Below the pieces are notes generated by a model, which made no database searches, had not been told where the DNA came from, and was given only the letters and a program-made list of their open reading frames with translations. 62,844 bases of DNA from an uncultured Eubacteriales bacterium (GTDB taxonomy: Bacteria; Bacillota; Clostridia; Lachnospirales; Lachnospiraceae): positions 1 to 62,844 of the forward strand of contig OMVQ01000101.1 of NCBI GenBank assembly GCA_900314555.1, given 5' to 3'. Position 1 is the first letter of the stretch; every line of letters starts with the position of its first letter. This document shows positions 44,779-54,165 of the stretch, piece after piece. The translations under genes and the position numbers were made by a program.

Positions 44779-44805
44779 CACAGGTATATGAAAGAATTTC
44801 CCATA

Positions 44806-44842
44806 CTATAAATAAAGATGAATAACCCTGAGATTATTCATC
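44806..44842 (-). terminator. Terminator after the NUDIX gene
   Basis: GATGAATAA (44817-44825) and TTATTCATC (44834-44842) form a 9-bp stem with an 8-nt loop, followed on the minus strand by TTTATTTAT. It starts 17 bp after the NUDIX stop codon, so queH with its family A leader is probably a separate transcript. Confidence 0.65.
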
Positions 44843-44858
44843 TAAATCTTAATATACA

Positions 44859-45311
44859 TTAGAAATACTTCTTGCTTCCCCATAGGTTACTCTTCTTTAA
44901 ATCAAGATATTCGTTATATGCTTTTTCTAAAATCTGCTTCTCATTGGCGAATTTAAGCAGATGATACGCTTCATAGAACTTATAATATCCTGAATCTAAA
45001 AAGTATTCCTCACGTTGTGGTTTGCTGTAATAGCTATCTGCCATCATCAAATACCAGTGTACACTTTTGTCAACAATGTCTTGTGGTGTAGTGAAAGAGT
45101 ACTGGCTCTTCCCAACATATTTAATAATAGACGCACTAACACCTGTTTCTTCACGAACCTCCCGAAGTGCTGTTTCATTATATTCTTCGCCTTCTTCTAC
45201 GGTTCCTTTTGGCAATACCCAGCCTTCATACTTATTCTTATAATTCTTGTATAAAAGTAATATTTTGCCTCGAAATATAACCACACCGCCACAGCTCGTT
45301 GCTTCAATCAT
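44859..45311 (-). CDS. NUDIX hydrolase
   Basis: 150 aa. The NUDIX box at about 36-58 (GTVEEGEEYNETALREVREE then TGV) is complete. Such enzymes cut nucleoside diphosphates linked to another group; the substrate cannot be told, though the WVLPKGTVEEGE context is like diadenosine-polyphosphate or house-cleaning types. GGAGGG precedes the ATG closely. It lies downstream of the FtsW/PBP pair. Confidence 0.9.
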   Translation of the reverse strand: MIEATSCGGVVIFRGKILLLYKNYKNKYEGWVLPKGTVEEGEEYNETALREVREETGVSASIIKYVGKSQYSFTTPQDIVDKSVHWYLMMADSYYSKPQREEYFLDSGYYKFYEAYHLLKFANEKQILEKAYNEYLDLKKSNLWGSKKYF

Positions 45312-45404
45312 TGCAATCCCTCCTGTATAATTGGTGTGTCCTAATAGAACTGATATTAGTATAACTCAATAATTAATTCTGTGCAATATAAATTATTAAT
45401 TAGC

Positions 45405-46877
45405 TTACTGCGAAAAATACTCATCAAATACAGCTTTTGCAACAGGAACGGCAGGTGTTGAACCCTCCGGCATATCCTCAAGAACAACACATATTGCAAG
45501 CTTCTTACCCTCATTTTCAGCATATCCCATAAATAATGAGTTAGACTGGCTGCCATCATTAATCTGTGCAGTACCTGTTTTACCATATGCTGTATACAAG
45601 TCTGATTTTAACTTAGTACCGGTACCCTGTGTTACTACTGCACGAAGAAATTCTTTTAATACATCAACTTCTGATTTCTCGAATAAAGTCTGTGCCTTCT
45701 CAGGTGAATATTTCTTAACTGATGTTCCAAGGTAATTTTCTACGCCGGTAACCATATATGGCTTCATCAAAACTCCATCATTTGCAATAGCTGAAGCAAT
45801 CATTGCAAGATGAATTGGTGTTACTAAAGTCTTACCCTGACCGATAACTGTCTGCATTGTCTCAAATGTAGATGAAGTCTCATCTAATGAAAACTGACTG
45901 CTCTTATATGACATACTAAGTGGTAAATCATTATTGAATAAAAGGCTTTCACATAATTTCTTGAATTTTGCCCTGTCAAGTGTGAGTCCGAGATTAACAA
46001 AGGAGCTGTTACATGAATTAGCAAAGGAATCTTTAAGGTCCTCGTTGCCATGCCATCTTCCACTTGCACAGTGAATTGTATGATCCTCTTGTGTAATACT
46101 TCCTTTACAATTAAATGTATAATTTGAATAATCAGGATTCTCACGTATATATTCTATAAGTGTAAATAATTTAAAAGTAGAACCCGGAGTATATAATCCG
46201 TTAGTTGCCCTGTTAAGCAAGTTAGAATTACTGTTATCTGCCACTAAAGTATCGTATATTGAATCAATCGTATTTGGATCAAAATCAGGTTTTGAAACCA
46301 TTGTAATTATCTTGCCTGTAGAGGGTTCAATTGCAATAACCGCACCCTGGTTATCCTCTAAAGCATTATAAGCAACCTTAGTAAGATTAATATTTAATGA
46401 TGTGGTTACATTATCACCTATATGTTTATCGCCTTTTAAATCATTTTCAGCGACTTCATTTATCGGTTCATTTGATGTAAGTAATTTATAATTAGCCATA
46501 AGCTCAACACCTGTCTTACCATGTGTTGAAAAGCCTACTGAGTGTGCAAATAGTGTTCCATATGGATAACTTCTTGTCTCAGTTCCGTCATCACTTACAA
46601 TAGTGTGTGCAAGCACCTGACCGTCATCACTTAAAATACTTCCTCTTATAATTGATTCTTCTAACACTTCCTGACGGTTATTATAGTTATTGTTAATTAC
46701 TTCATCACTGTCTTTGACCTGAAATTTAACAAAATATCCTATCATTCCTGCAAACAAAAGAAGAAATAAATATGTTACAACCATTATCTGACGGTTTGAA
46801 TTCTTAGTTTTCTTCTTTCTATTATCCTTAATTTCTGTTCTATTGTCGTTTTTAATATTTCGTTTTTCTTTCTTCAT
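45405..46877 (-). CDS. Class B penicillin-binding protein (PbpA/FtsI-like)
   Basis: 490 aa. A basic N-terminus and membrane helix (about 31-51) precede a short dimerisation region and the transpeptidase domain with STFK (Ser233), SCN (288-290) and KTG (432-434, in GKTGTAQ). It pairs with the SEDS protein encoded just upstream (46917), so it likely makes peptidoglycan for division or for sporulation. There is no PASTA domain. AAGGA lies about 13 nt before the ATG. Confidence 0.9.
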   Translation of the reverse strand: MKKEKRNIKNDNRTEIKDNRKKKTKNSNRQIMVVTYLFLLLFAGMIGYFVKFQVKDSDEVINNNYNNRQEVLEESIIRGSILSDDGQVLAHTIVSDDGTETRSYPYGTLFAHSVGFSTHGKTGVELMANYKLLTSNEPINEVAENDLKGDKHIGDNVTTSLNINLTKVAYNALEDNQGAVIAIEPSTGKIITMVSKPDFDPNTIDSIYDTLVADNSNSNLLNRATNGLYTPGSTFKLFTLIEYIRENPDYSNYTFNCKGSITQEDHTIHCASGRWHGNEDLKDSFANSCNSSFVNLGLTLDRAKFKKLCESLLFNNDLPLSMSYKSSQFSLDETSSTFETMQTVIGQGKTLVTPIHLAMIASAIANDGVLMKPYMVTGVENYLGTSVKKYSPEKAQTLFEKSEVDVLKEFLRAVVTQGTGTKLKSDLYTAYGKTGTAQINDGSQSNSLFMGYAENEGKKLAICVVLEDMPEGSTPAVPVAKAVFDEYFSQ

Positions 46878-46916
46878 AATTCGAAACCAATCCTTATATG
46901 AATATTAAATATTTTT

Positions 46917-48335
46917 CTAAATATTTCTCTTCTTTTTCTTGTTCCTGCTCGATTTCTTAACTGCCTTAAGTGATTCCGTATCACCTACAAATGTAAAATC
47001 TTCTGTCATCATTCTGTCTGATGCCTGTTTCTCCTCATATGCTGCATGTACTACAAGTCCCTGGAATATAGCAAACATAATCATTGTACAAAGTACTGAA
47101 CTTCCACCATAACTTATAAGTGGTAATGTAACACCTGTTGATGGAATGAATTTAATCGCACCACCAATTGTAAGAATCGTCTGTACTGCATAAGTAATTG
47201 CTAAACCTACTCCAACAAGCTTATAGAATAAAACTTTCTGCTTCATTGCAATCTTTATCATGCATATAAAGCATGACATATATAAGAAGATAAGACATAT
47301 TCCAAAGAAACCTCCTAACTCCTCTGATATAGCTGAGAACATAAAATCCTGTTCCACAAGTGGAACTGATTTAGGCAGACCTTTATATAATCCAAGTCCT
47401 AAGAAGCCACCTGTTCCTATTGCAAATAATGACTGTGCCACCTGATATCCGCCTGTCTCTATGAATGCCCATGGATCTAAGTAAGCTGCTACTCTTATTC
47501 TTATATGCGAAAATAATTTATAAGCAACTAATGCTGCCGCACAGCCACCAATTCCTCCTGCAAATAAATATCTGATTTTACACGTTGCAACATATATCAT
47601 CACAACATATACGATAAAGAATATAAGCGCACTACCTAAATCAGTTGATAATACTAAGATTATAACATGTAGACCTGCAAATATTGCTGATAAACATACT
47701 CTTAAGAAGCTGGTACTTTTATTAAGAAGTGCTGCTATGAAAAATACATATAAAATCTTAACAAATTCCGATGGCTGGAATGAAAAGCCTGCTAAAGAAA
47801 CTGATAATTTCGCGCCACCCGTAATCTGTCCGATAACTAATACTACTGCTAAAAATGCCACGCCTGCAAAACAGTATACATATGTAAGATTTACAATATT
47901 TTTGTATTTCTTAATAATAACAGGGATTATAAGTGCTACAACCGATGCCACGCATACGATAAGGAACTGCTTAATGGCTTTCGAATAATCAAGTCTTGTA
48001 AGCATTATAAAACTTATACATAAAAACATACATACGTCGTTTAGAAGTCCTTTATTATAATCTTTCTCATAAAAGACATCATGCAATCCCCTGAATATTA
48101 CTAAAAAGATTACCTGGGCACCATAGAATATAATTACCGTATTATTCTCGGTATTAATGAAAATAACTATATATGCCGCCAGATGTAAAAGGAACATCAT
48201 CATTGTCTGCATAAATAAAGCTGCTTTATGCGAACGCTTCTTATTGTCTGCCAAAACAATAAAACTAAAGAATACAAAAAATGCCATTAAAATTATAAAC
48301 AGGTATTTTGAGATTCCAATAAATAAATTATTCAT
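46917..48335 (-). CDS. FtsW/RodA/SpoVE-family SEDS glycosyltransferase
   Basis: 472 aa, about ten or more membrane helices. SFQPSEFVKILYVFFIAALL, the STDLGSALIFF motif and PSTGVTLPLISYGGSSVL are SEDS signatures. The C-terminal ~40 residues are cytosolic and lysine/serine-rich. It polymerises lipid II with its neighbouring class B PBP. This is the second SEDS protein in the window (the other is RodA, 7452). GGAGA precedes the ATG. Confidence 0.9.
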   Translation of the reverse strand: MNNLFIGISKYLFIILMAFFVFFSFIVLADNKKRSHKAALFMQTMMMFLLHLAAYIVIFINTENNTVIIFYGAQVIFLVIFRGLHDVFYEKDYNKGLLNDVCMFLCISFIMLTRLDYSKAIKQFLIVCVASVVALIIPVIIKKYKNIVNLTYVYCFAGVAFLAVVLVIGQITGGAKLSVSLAGFSFQPSEFVKILYVFFIAALLNKSTSFLRVCLSAIFAGLHVIILVLSTDLGSALIFFIVYVVMIYVATCKIRYLFAGGIGGCAAALVAYKLFSHIRIRVAAYLDPWAFIETGGYQVAQSLFAIGTGGFLGLGLYKGLPKSVPLVEQDFMFSAISEELGGFFGICLIFLYMSCFICMIKIAMKQKVLFYKLVGVGLAITYAVQTILTIGGAIKFIPSTGVTLPLISYGGSSVLCTMIMFAIFQGLVVHAAYEEKQASDRMMTEDFTFVGDTESLKAVKKSSRNKKKKRNI

Positions 48336-48416
48336 ATCTGATTTTCTCCATTGTCATTCTTATATGGATTAACATATCAAATGTTTTGTTTAAAACATTT
48401 AAGTATCTTAATCTGT

Positions 48417-50606
48417 TTATTCAACACCACGATTAAAATGACCGCGGGTAAATTCTTTAATTTCATCTGAATACTCATTATAATAAAATACTTTTACATA
48501 TTTTTCAAGAATGTATTTAGTCTGCTTATAGTCTTCAGTTGTAAAATTAAGCCTTAAATTGGCTGTATTAATGCATTTTATCTTATTTTGCCTGTCTAAA
48601 AGAGAAAGTGGTACATTATTAAAAATAATATTATAGCAGAAATTACAACAGTTAAATACACTGAAATTAATTCCAAGTCTGTCTTTTAACTCGACATCTT
48701 TAGCCTTTCTGTCACAACCGCCAAATGTATTATTAATACAATTAGCCGTTATCATAAGAGGAATTTTACCATAGACCACTAATTCATTATCTTCTTTTGC
48801 AACCCTTCTAAGTTCCTTATAATTTAATTCAAAAGGAAGCGTTATCCTCTTAGCCTTCATTTTCTTAAAATATTCATAGGCATAGTCATTAAATGAATAT
48901 AGTGAATTATCAATATAAATATTTTCTGTTAAATTCTCATCTGCATAACCTAATTCATCTATATTTTTAATCACAACGCCTGATATTCTGTCAGATATTT
49001 TTTCTAAAAGATTATCTATATATGCCTTATCTTTCTGTCTGAATACGGCAGGAAGAACGATATAAGGTAATTTACCACTATCACTAACCTTATTTACAGC
49101 CTCTATACATTCATCTGTATCTAACATATCTGTACAGATATATACATCTTTAATTTCAGGTTGTTCTAAAACTGCTGCTAACTGCTCATTAGAAAAAACC
49201 ATACAGATAAGATTGTATTTTTCTTCCTTATTATCTGGTTTAGCTGTGATTTTCTCCTTATAGTTACCTGTAGAATCTTTAATATAATTATCTGTATTTT
49301 TCCTATATATTGATAAAAATTCTTCTTCAAATTTCGCAACTGCACTTCTTCTTAGTTCATTAAGCTGTTTAACCGGAATAAATATATTATCGTCCATTTC
49401 TATGTTTATTTTTTGAAATTTAAGTAAAGATTCGCCCGTCTTATTTAACTGCTTTAATACATTTTCTTTATCTATCGGTCTGTTAAGTGCAACATCAATC
49501 TTATTACCTGTTTCAGTTACAGACATATCATCTGTATAAATCGTCAGTATTGCATTTTCGCCGGCTCTTAATTTAATGTCTGCATTAACATTTTTATATC
49601 TTTTGCCACTACAGTATCTAGAATTAATTTCATTTATAAAATCTAGATTTTCAGTCTTATATGCAGGCTTCTGAAGAGAAATCATCTTACCTGAATTATG
49701 CGTCTTATAATAGCCTGTTGTCGAACCGCTTCTACTATATAAATCTGATAAATTTCTCATATCGTTTTTATCAATTCTATAGTTATCCTTACCTTTTTTG
49801 AAGAATAAATCTACATATTTACGGTATATTGATACAACTCCCGCACAATATTCAGGACTTTTCATTCTTCCCTCAATCTTTAACGAAAATACTCCTGAAT
49901 CTATAATCTCAGGTATTATCTCTAGCGTGTTCATATCCCTAAGGCTCAATGCATACAGACTATTTTCGTTATTAATGCGTTTTCTGTTCATATATACTTC
50001 ATATGGTTGTCTGCAAGGTCCTGCACATCTTCCTCTGTTTCCACTTCTGCCACCAATCATACTGCTAAAGAGACACATTCCTGAATAGCTGTAACACATT
50101 GCGCCATGTATAAAACTCTCAATTTCAATATCCACATTATTATGAATATCATTAAGTTCCATAAGTGATAATTCTCTGGCAGTTACAACCCTGCTTGCGC
50201 CCATTTTCTTTAGTAGCTTAGCACTTTCAACTCCTGAAACAGCCATCTGTGTACTTGCATGTATATCTAAATCTTTAAAATTATTCTTTATAAATTCAAA
50301 AACACCTAAATCCTGTACAATTACTGCATCTAATCCCTGCTTATATAACGGATAAATATAATCATAGAGCTGTTCTTCTATCTCATTATTCTTTAGAAGT
50401 GTATTAACTGTCAGATATATTTTCCTGTTATTAAAATGGACATAATCTATTGCCTGCAGCAGATTATATTCGTCCGGATTATCAGCATAGGCTCTTGCAC
50501 CGAATTTAGTTCCACCAATATATATTGCATCCGCACCTGCATTTATTCCGGCATACAAGGTATCTAGTGAACCTGCCGGCGCTAAAATCTCTATATTATT
50601 TTTCAT
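48417..50606 (-). CDS. U32 peptidase-family protein (RNA hydroxylation type)
   Basis: 729 aa. The N-terminal domain starts EILAPAGSLDTLYAGINAGA and includes IHGAMCYSYSGMCLFSSMIG and GNRGRCAGPCRQPY, whose cysteines probably bind an Fe-S cluster; two further cysteine groups (NNTFGGCDRK, NCCNFCYN) lie near residues 660-685. Characterised relatives (RlhA, TrhP) hydroxylate rRNA or tRNA pyrimidines using prephenate; whether this is one of them is inference. The ATG at 50606 has GGAGA 5 nt upstream. Located between zapA and ftsW. Confidence 0.85.
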   Translation of the reverse strand: MKNNIEILAPAGSLDTLYAGINAGADAIYIGGTKFGARAYADNPDEYNLLQAIDYVHFNNRKIYLTVNTLLKNNEIEEQLYDYIYPLYKQGLDAVIVQDLGVFEFIKNNFKDLDIHASTQMAVSGVESAKLLKKMGASRVVTARELSLMELNDIHNNVDIEIESFIHGAMCYSYSGMCLFSSMIGGRSGNRGRCAGPCRQPYEVYMNRKRINNENSLYALSLRDMNTLEIIPEIIDSGVFSLKIEGRMKSPEYCAGVVSIYRKYVDLFFKKGKDNYRIDKNDMRNLSDLYSRSGSTTGYYKTHNSGKMISLQKPAYKTENLDFINEINSRYCSGKRYKNVNADIKLRAGENAILTIYTDDMSVTETGNKIDVALNRPIDKENVLKQLNKTGESLLKFQKINIEMDDNIFIPVKQLNELRRSAVAKFEEEFLSIYRKNTDNYIKDSTGNYKEKITAKPDNKEEKYNLICMVFSNEQLAAVLEQPEIKDVYICTDMLDTDECIEAVNKVSDSGKLPYIVLPAVFRQKDKAYIDNLLEKISDRISGVVIKNIDELGYADENLTENIYIDNSLYSFNDYAYEYFKKMKAKRITLPFELNYKELRRVAKEDNELVVYGKIPLMITANCINNTFGGCDRKAKDVELKDRLGINFSVFNCCNFCYNIIFNNVPLSLLDRQNKIKCINTANLRLNFTTEDYKQTKYILEKYVKVFYYNEYSDEIKEFTRGHFNRGVE

Positions 50607-50765
50607 ACTAATCTCCATTACGCAGACACAAAGTGTCGGAGGAATCGCGAGCCAAATGTCAGATTTGGCTCTGCGATAGATGCTAAATGTGGTGCCTGCG
50701 ACACATTTAGCTGTGTGAAAAATCAGATATCAATCTGTATTTTTCACACTGTTCTCCATTACGCA
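50597..50765 (-). repeat. Family A hairpin-array element, copy 4 (before the U32 gene), divergent
   Basis: Direct repeats of 28 bp with three mismatches bracket it (50597-50624 and 50738-50765, period 141); each contains GCGTAATGGAGA and a start-like RTGAAAAATA, and the lower one is the U32 gene start with its first three codons. Hairpin stems have almost no sequence in common with copies 1-3 yet follow the same order: GTGTGAAAAAT/ATTTTTCACAC, GCTAAATGTG/CACATTTAGC, AGCCAAAT/ATTTGGCT, then a short GACACTTTGTGTC. It lies between the zapA terminator and the gene. Confidence 0.83.
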
Positions 50766-50784
50766 TCATTCATAATAAAATATT

Positions 50785-50830
50785 TAGCCGAACACAAGGA
50801 ATCCTCACTCATTCCATAACTGTCCGGCTA
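50785..50830 (-). terminator. Nested-hairpin terminator after zapA
   Basis: TAGCCGAACA (50785-50794) pairs with TGTCCGGCTA (50821-50830) with one mismatch and encloses a second stem (GGAAT/ATTCC). On the minus strand it is followed by AAATATTTTATT. It starts 8 bp after the zapA stop. Confidence 0.55.
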
Positions 50831-50837
50831 TAATAAA

Positions 50838-51296
50838 TTAATTAAGTTCTGTTTTATCTTTCTTGGCAGATGATGTTCTCTTAGGCTGAACTTCTTTCAT
50901 TTCCTGAATTCGTGTCTCTAATCTTATAACTTCTTTCTGAAGTTCACTTAACTGCTTCTTTAAATCTTCTGACTCTTTTTCGCCTGTCTCAATCTTAATC
51001 TGTGCAGCTATTAATTCGTGTTTAATCTCATACAGTTGTTTGTCTTTATTCTCTAATTCTGTTTCTAATGTATCAGCCTGCTTTTTAGCCTTGAAATAAT
51101 CATCTGCAATATTCAAATCAAGAAGGGCTTTCTGAACATCAATATTCTGCCTCTTATAGGCTTCATCTTGCTTAAACTCACTTATCTTATTATTGATATA
51201 AGTGGCAACTTTCTGTAAATACTCCTCGCTTTCATATCCGCTAAGTGTAAATATTTTGCCATCTATTATTACTTCAGTATTGTTCTTTGAGGACAT
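50838..51296 (-). CDS. zapA: Cell division protein ZapA
   Basis: 152 aa. The N-terminal ZapA domain (EVIIDGKIFTLSGYESEEYL, then VATYINNKI) is followed by a long coiled coil (about 60-140, rich in E/K/Q with a heptad pattern). ZapA cross-links FtsZ filaments at midcell. Full length for the clostridial type. GGGAG precedes the ATG. It is co-directional with ruvB upstream (77-bp gap). Confidence 0.88.
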   Translation of the reverse strand: MSSKNNTEVIIDGKIFTLSGYESEEYLQKVATYINNKISEFKQDEAYKRQNIDVQKALLDLNIADDYFKAKKQADTLETELENKDKQLYEIKHELIAAQIKIETGEKESEDLKKQLSELQKEVIRLETRIQEMKEVQPKRTSSAKKDKTELN

Positions 51297-51373
51297 TTAT
51301 TGTTCTCTCCCTTCTGTTTTCATATCATATATTGCTTAGTTAATTATACCTTATTATGGTTAAATTACAAGCA

Positions 51374-52381
51374 TTAATTATAGCTAAGTCCTAAATGGTC
51401 ATATGCTGCCTGTGTTACCATTCTGCCTCTTGGCGTACGATTTATAAGTCCATTTTGCAATAAATATGGCTCATACACATCTTCAAGTGTTCCTGTGTCT
51501 TCACCAATCGATGCTGCAAGTGTCTCTAAACCGACAGGTCCGCCTGCAAATTTCTCAATAATTGTAAGTAAAATATTTCTGTCTGCATTATCAAGTCCTA
51601 ACGTATCAACCTCTAACATATCAAGTGCTTTATTAGCAACTTCTCCGTCAATTATTCCATCATATTTAACTTCGGCATAATCTCTGACACGCTTTAATAG
51701 TCTGTTTGCAAGTCTTGGTGTGCCTCTTGAACGTCTCGCAAGCTCCATTGCACCCTCGTCATCAATATCCACTTTTAATACATTTGCAGAACGTTTAATA
51801 ATCATAAATAACTCATCAGGCGAATAGAATTCTAACTTGTTAATAAGTCCAAATCTGTCTCTTAAAGGTGCTGTAAGCATACCAGCCCTTGTTGTAGCGC
51901 CAACTAATGTAAACTTTGGCAAATCTAATCTGATAGAACGTGCAGATGCGCCCTTGCCAATCATAATATCTATGGCATAATCTTCCATTGCCGGATACAA
52001 TACCTCTTCAACCTGACGGTTAAGTCTGTGAATTTCATCAATAAACAGAACATCACCCTCACTTAAATTATTAAGTATTGCCGCAATATCTCCCGGTTTC
52101 TCAATGGCAGGTCCCGATGTAATCTTAAGATTAACATTCATCTCATTTGCAATAATTCCTGCTAATGTAGTCTTACCAAGTCCCGGTGGCCCATATAGAA
52201 GAGTATGGTCTAAAGATTCTCCTCGTCTCTTAGCTGCATTTATAAATATTTTCAAGTTCTCTTTAGCTTTCGTCTGTCCGATATAATCATCTAAAAGCTG
52301 TGGACGTAAATTATTCTCTAATGCAATTTCCTCATTTTCTAATTCAGTATTAATAATTCTCTTTTTCGAAGTATTACTCAC
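51374..52381 (-). CDS. ruvB: Holliday junction branch-migration helicase RuvB
   Basis: 335 aa. Walker A GPPGLGKT (64-71), Walker [10 protein letters not shown], sensor GATTRAG and the C-terminal winged-helix with [16 protein letters not shown]. It drives branch migration with RuvA. The start is a GTG (52381) with AAAGG about 11 nt upstream. It lies 34 nt after ruvA. Confidence 0.95.
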   Translation of the reverse strand: MSNTSKKRIINTELENEEIALENNLRPQLLDDYIGQTKAKENLKIFINAAKRRGESLDHTLLYGPPGLGKTTLAGIIANEMNVNLKITSGPAIEKPGDIAAILNNLSEGDVLFIDEIHRLNRQVEEVLYPAMEDYAIDIMIGKGASARSIRLDLPKFTLVGATTRAGMLTAPLRDRFGLINKLEFYSPDELFMIIKRSANVLKVDIDDEGAMELARRSRGTPRLANRLLKRVRDYAEVKYDGIIDGEVANKALDMLEVDTLGLDNADRNILLTIIEKFAGGPVGLETLAASIGEDTGTLEDVYEPYLLQNGLINRTPRGRMVTQAAYDHLGLSYN

Positions 52382-52415
52382 TTTTCTTCATACCTTTCCG
52401 TACGCTTTTCGCTGT

Positions 52416-53024
52416 CTATATATTTTTCAATGCAATCTTGATAAGCTCACTTGTATTTCCAATGGCTTTATTCGATGCATATGCCTTTTTAATCGCAGAT
52501 AAAGCCTGTGATGATGAATAACCAAGTGCGATAAGTGCGTCCATTGCATCATTTTGTATTGCCGAATCACTATTGTCATCTATTTCCTCTGTCATATCTC
52601 CGGATATTCCAAAAGGATTATCAAAATCTATCTTATCTCTTAATTCAAGAATAAGTTTTGAAGCAGTTTTACCACCAATTCCCGGTGCTTTGGCAATTGT
52701 CTTAGAATCATCTGCCATAATTGCAATCTTAAGTTCATCTATTGTAAGTGTTGATAATATTCCAATCGCCCCCTTTGGACCTATTCCACTTACACCGATT
52801 ATCTGTTTGAAAATATTTAATTCTTCTTTTGATGAAAAACCAAATAATGTCATACTGTCCTCACGCACAGCCAGATATGTAAATACTTTTATGTCTTTTC
52901 CTGTTTTGCCAATCGAATTTACCAATGATGATGGTACAAAAATATTGTATCCGATACCATTACATTCTAATATTATCTTTGATTCTTCGATATCAACTAC
53001 AGTTCCTTTTATAAATGAAATCAT
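52416..53024 (-). CDS. ruvA: Holliday junction-binding protein RuvA
   Basis: 202 aa. Domain I is the OB-fold (MISFIKGTVVDIEES), domain II has the helix-hairpin-helix motifs VSGIGPKGAIGIL and APGIGGKTASKLILEL, and domain III (about 150-200, ALIALGYSSSQALSAIKKA) contacts RuvB. No ruvC is expected in Firmicutes. AGGAG precedes the ATG. It heads the ruvA-ruvB pair downstream of the Gx-type gene. Confidence 0.95.
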   Translation of the reverse strand: MISFIKGTVVDIEESKIILECNGIGYNIFVPSSLVNSIGKTGKDIKVFTYLAVREDSMTLFGFSSKEELNIFKQIIGVSGIGPKGAIGILSTLTIDELKIAIMADDSKTIAKAPGIGGKTASKLILELRDKIDFDNPFGISGDMTEEIDDNSDSAIQNDAMDALIALGYSSSQALSAIKKAYASNKAIGNTSELIKIALKNI

Positions 53025-53050
53025 TATCTTTTTCTCCTGATATTTCTGTT

Positions 53051-53563
53051 CTAATTAATGTTTCTGCACCTGTTATAGATAAGCATTGCAACTATTCCGA
53101 TGATTACGCCTGTTATAAGTCCTCCTATAATCATAAATGGCATATAATAACTGATGCTGTAAGTATCTGCGACAAAGGATGCCATAATAAGCTGTGCAAC
53201 ATTATGTGTAACTCCACCACACACACTGACTCCTAACATACTCACGTTTTTAATTTTCTTAACAAGAATCATTACAATATAACTTACTAAAGCACCAGCC
53301 ATTGAAAAAATTATCGAAAATGCATTTCCAAATAATATTCCAACCACAAGCACTCTTATAATGTTAATAATTATCCCTGCTTTGTTATCTATTAGATAAA
53401 TTGCTAATACAATTACTATATTAGGCAGTCCTAACTTAATTCCCGGTATACCGATATTTATCGGAATCAATGCTTCAATATAACTTATTATTATTGCAAA
53501 TGCACTAAAAAGTCCAATATATGCAACACTCTCTGATTTATTTAATTTTTTCAAATTCTTCAT
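53051..53563 (-). CDS. Gx-transporter-family membrane protein (HepST component I-like)
   Basis: 170 aa, five or six membrane helices. It matches the family once named heptaprenyl diphosphate synthase component I and now often called Gx transporter: LIPINIGIPGIKLGLPNIV and GGVTHNVAQLIMAS. Function is not established. It lies 20 bp after the NusG-domain-II gene, and the two commonly accompany Rnf/ApbE genes, suggesting a link to flavin or redox-protein maturation. No SD is evident, so translation may be coupled. Confidence 0.8.
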   Translation of the reverse strand: MKNLKKLNKSESVAYIGLFSAFAIIISYIEALIPINIGIPGIKLGLPNIVIVLAIYLIDNKAGIIINIIRVLVVGILFGNAFSIIFSMAGALVSYIVMILVKKIKNVSMLGVSVCGGVTHNVAQLIMASFVADTYSISYYMPFMIIGGLITGVIIGIVAMLIYNRCRNIN

Positions 53564-53583
53564 AATTTTATTTTTATTATATC

Positions 53584-53952
53584 TTATTTTGCAACTCCAT
53601 CTAATTCATTTTCAGAATCACTTACAATTTTTACTACTATTTTGTTTGGAACGCAAATAATTGTCTCATTAGCTTTAGAAATTGATTTATGTTTTACGCA
53701 CACCTGATTCTTACAGGTTGCCTCTGAAATATTAACTTTTCCATTTTTTATAACCAATGTATTATGCTCGCTGCCATTTGTTATCTCATACACTCCGTCT
53801 TTATCAATCGGAAATGTCTTATATAACTTTCCTGAAACGGTTATCTCAACACCGGTTCCTTTTCTATCATTTACAGAATTATAAATCAGAAAACATACGG
53901 CAATTACTATAATTACACCAATTATTACTATATCTTTTTTTAATATTTTCAT
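53584..53952 (-). CDS. NusG domain II-containing membrane-anchored protein
   Basis: 122 aa. One membrane helix (about 7-25) and an extracytoplasmic NusG-domain-II fold: VEITVSGKLYKTFPIDKDGV, then NTLVIKNGKVNISEATCKNQ and CVCVPNK-type ending (IICVPNKIVVKIV). The CKNQVC pair is conserved in the group. It has nothing to do with transcription factor NusG beyond the fold; its role near Rnf/ApbE genes is unknown. It is divergent from apbE. Confidence 0.85.
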   Translation of the reverse strand: MKILKKDIVIIGVIIVIAVCFLIYNSVNDRKGTGVEITVSGKLYKTFPIDKDGVYEITNGSEHNTLVIKNGKVNISEATCKNQVCVKHKSISKANETIICVPNKIVVKIVSDSENELDGVAK

Positions 53953-53993
53953 ATATCACTCTGCATTTCTATATTGATTCATAAACAACCATA

Positions 53994-54022
53994 ATTTTAA
54001 CATTTATTATGAATATCATCAA
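53994..54022 (-). promoter_or_regulatory. Promoter of the NusG-domain-II/Gx genes
   Basis: TTGATG (54022-54017) and TAAAAT (53999-53994) are spaced 17 nt on the minus strand, about 40 nt before the start at 53952. An alternative TTGACA (54033-54028) with TAATAA at 18 nt overlaps it, so the exact -35 is open. Confidence 0.5.
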
Positions 54023-54072
54023 GTATCTGTCAAATATTTTTGGGTGGCACACACAATTATAATTTCTAATGG

Positions 54073-54101
54073 TTGTATTATACCTGCCATTGATATAAAA
54101 T
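54073..54101 (+). promoter_or_regulatory. Promoter of apbE
   Basis: TTGTAT (54073-54078) and TAAAAT (54096-54101) are spaced 17 nt on the plus strand, about 65 nt before the TTG start. The same two hexamers with the same spacing occur before rnfC (60888-60916). Confidence 0.55.
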
Positions 54102-54165
54102 ACTCATAATAATCCTCATCTATGGATATAGAACACAGATAACTAAGCAGAAAGGAATTGTACTT

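Noticed and set aside
52573..53040. 155-aa plus-strand frame opposite ruvA
   Set aside because: Shadow of ruvA, whose domains are all present on the other strand.
53584..53952. Transcription factor NusG
   Set aside because: Only the domain II fold is shared; the protein has a membrane anchor and lacks the NGN and KOW arrangement of NusG.
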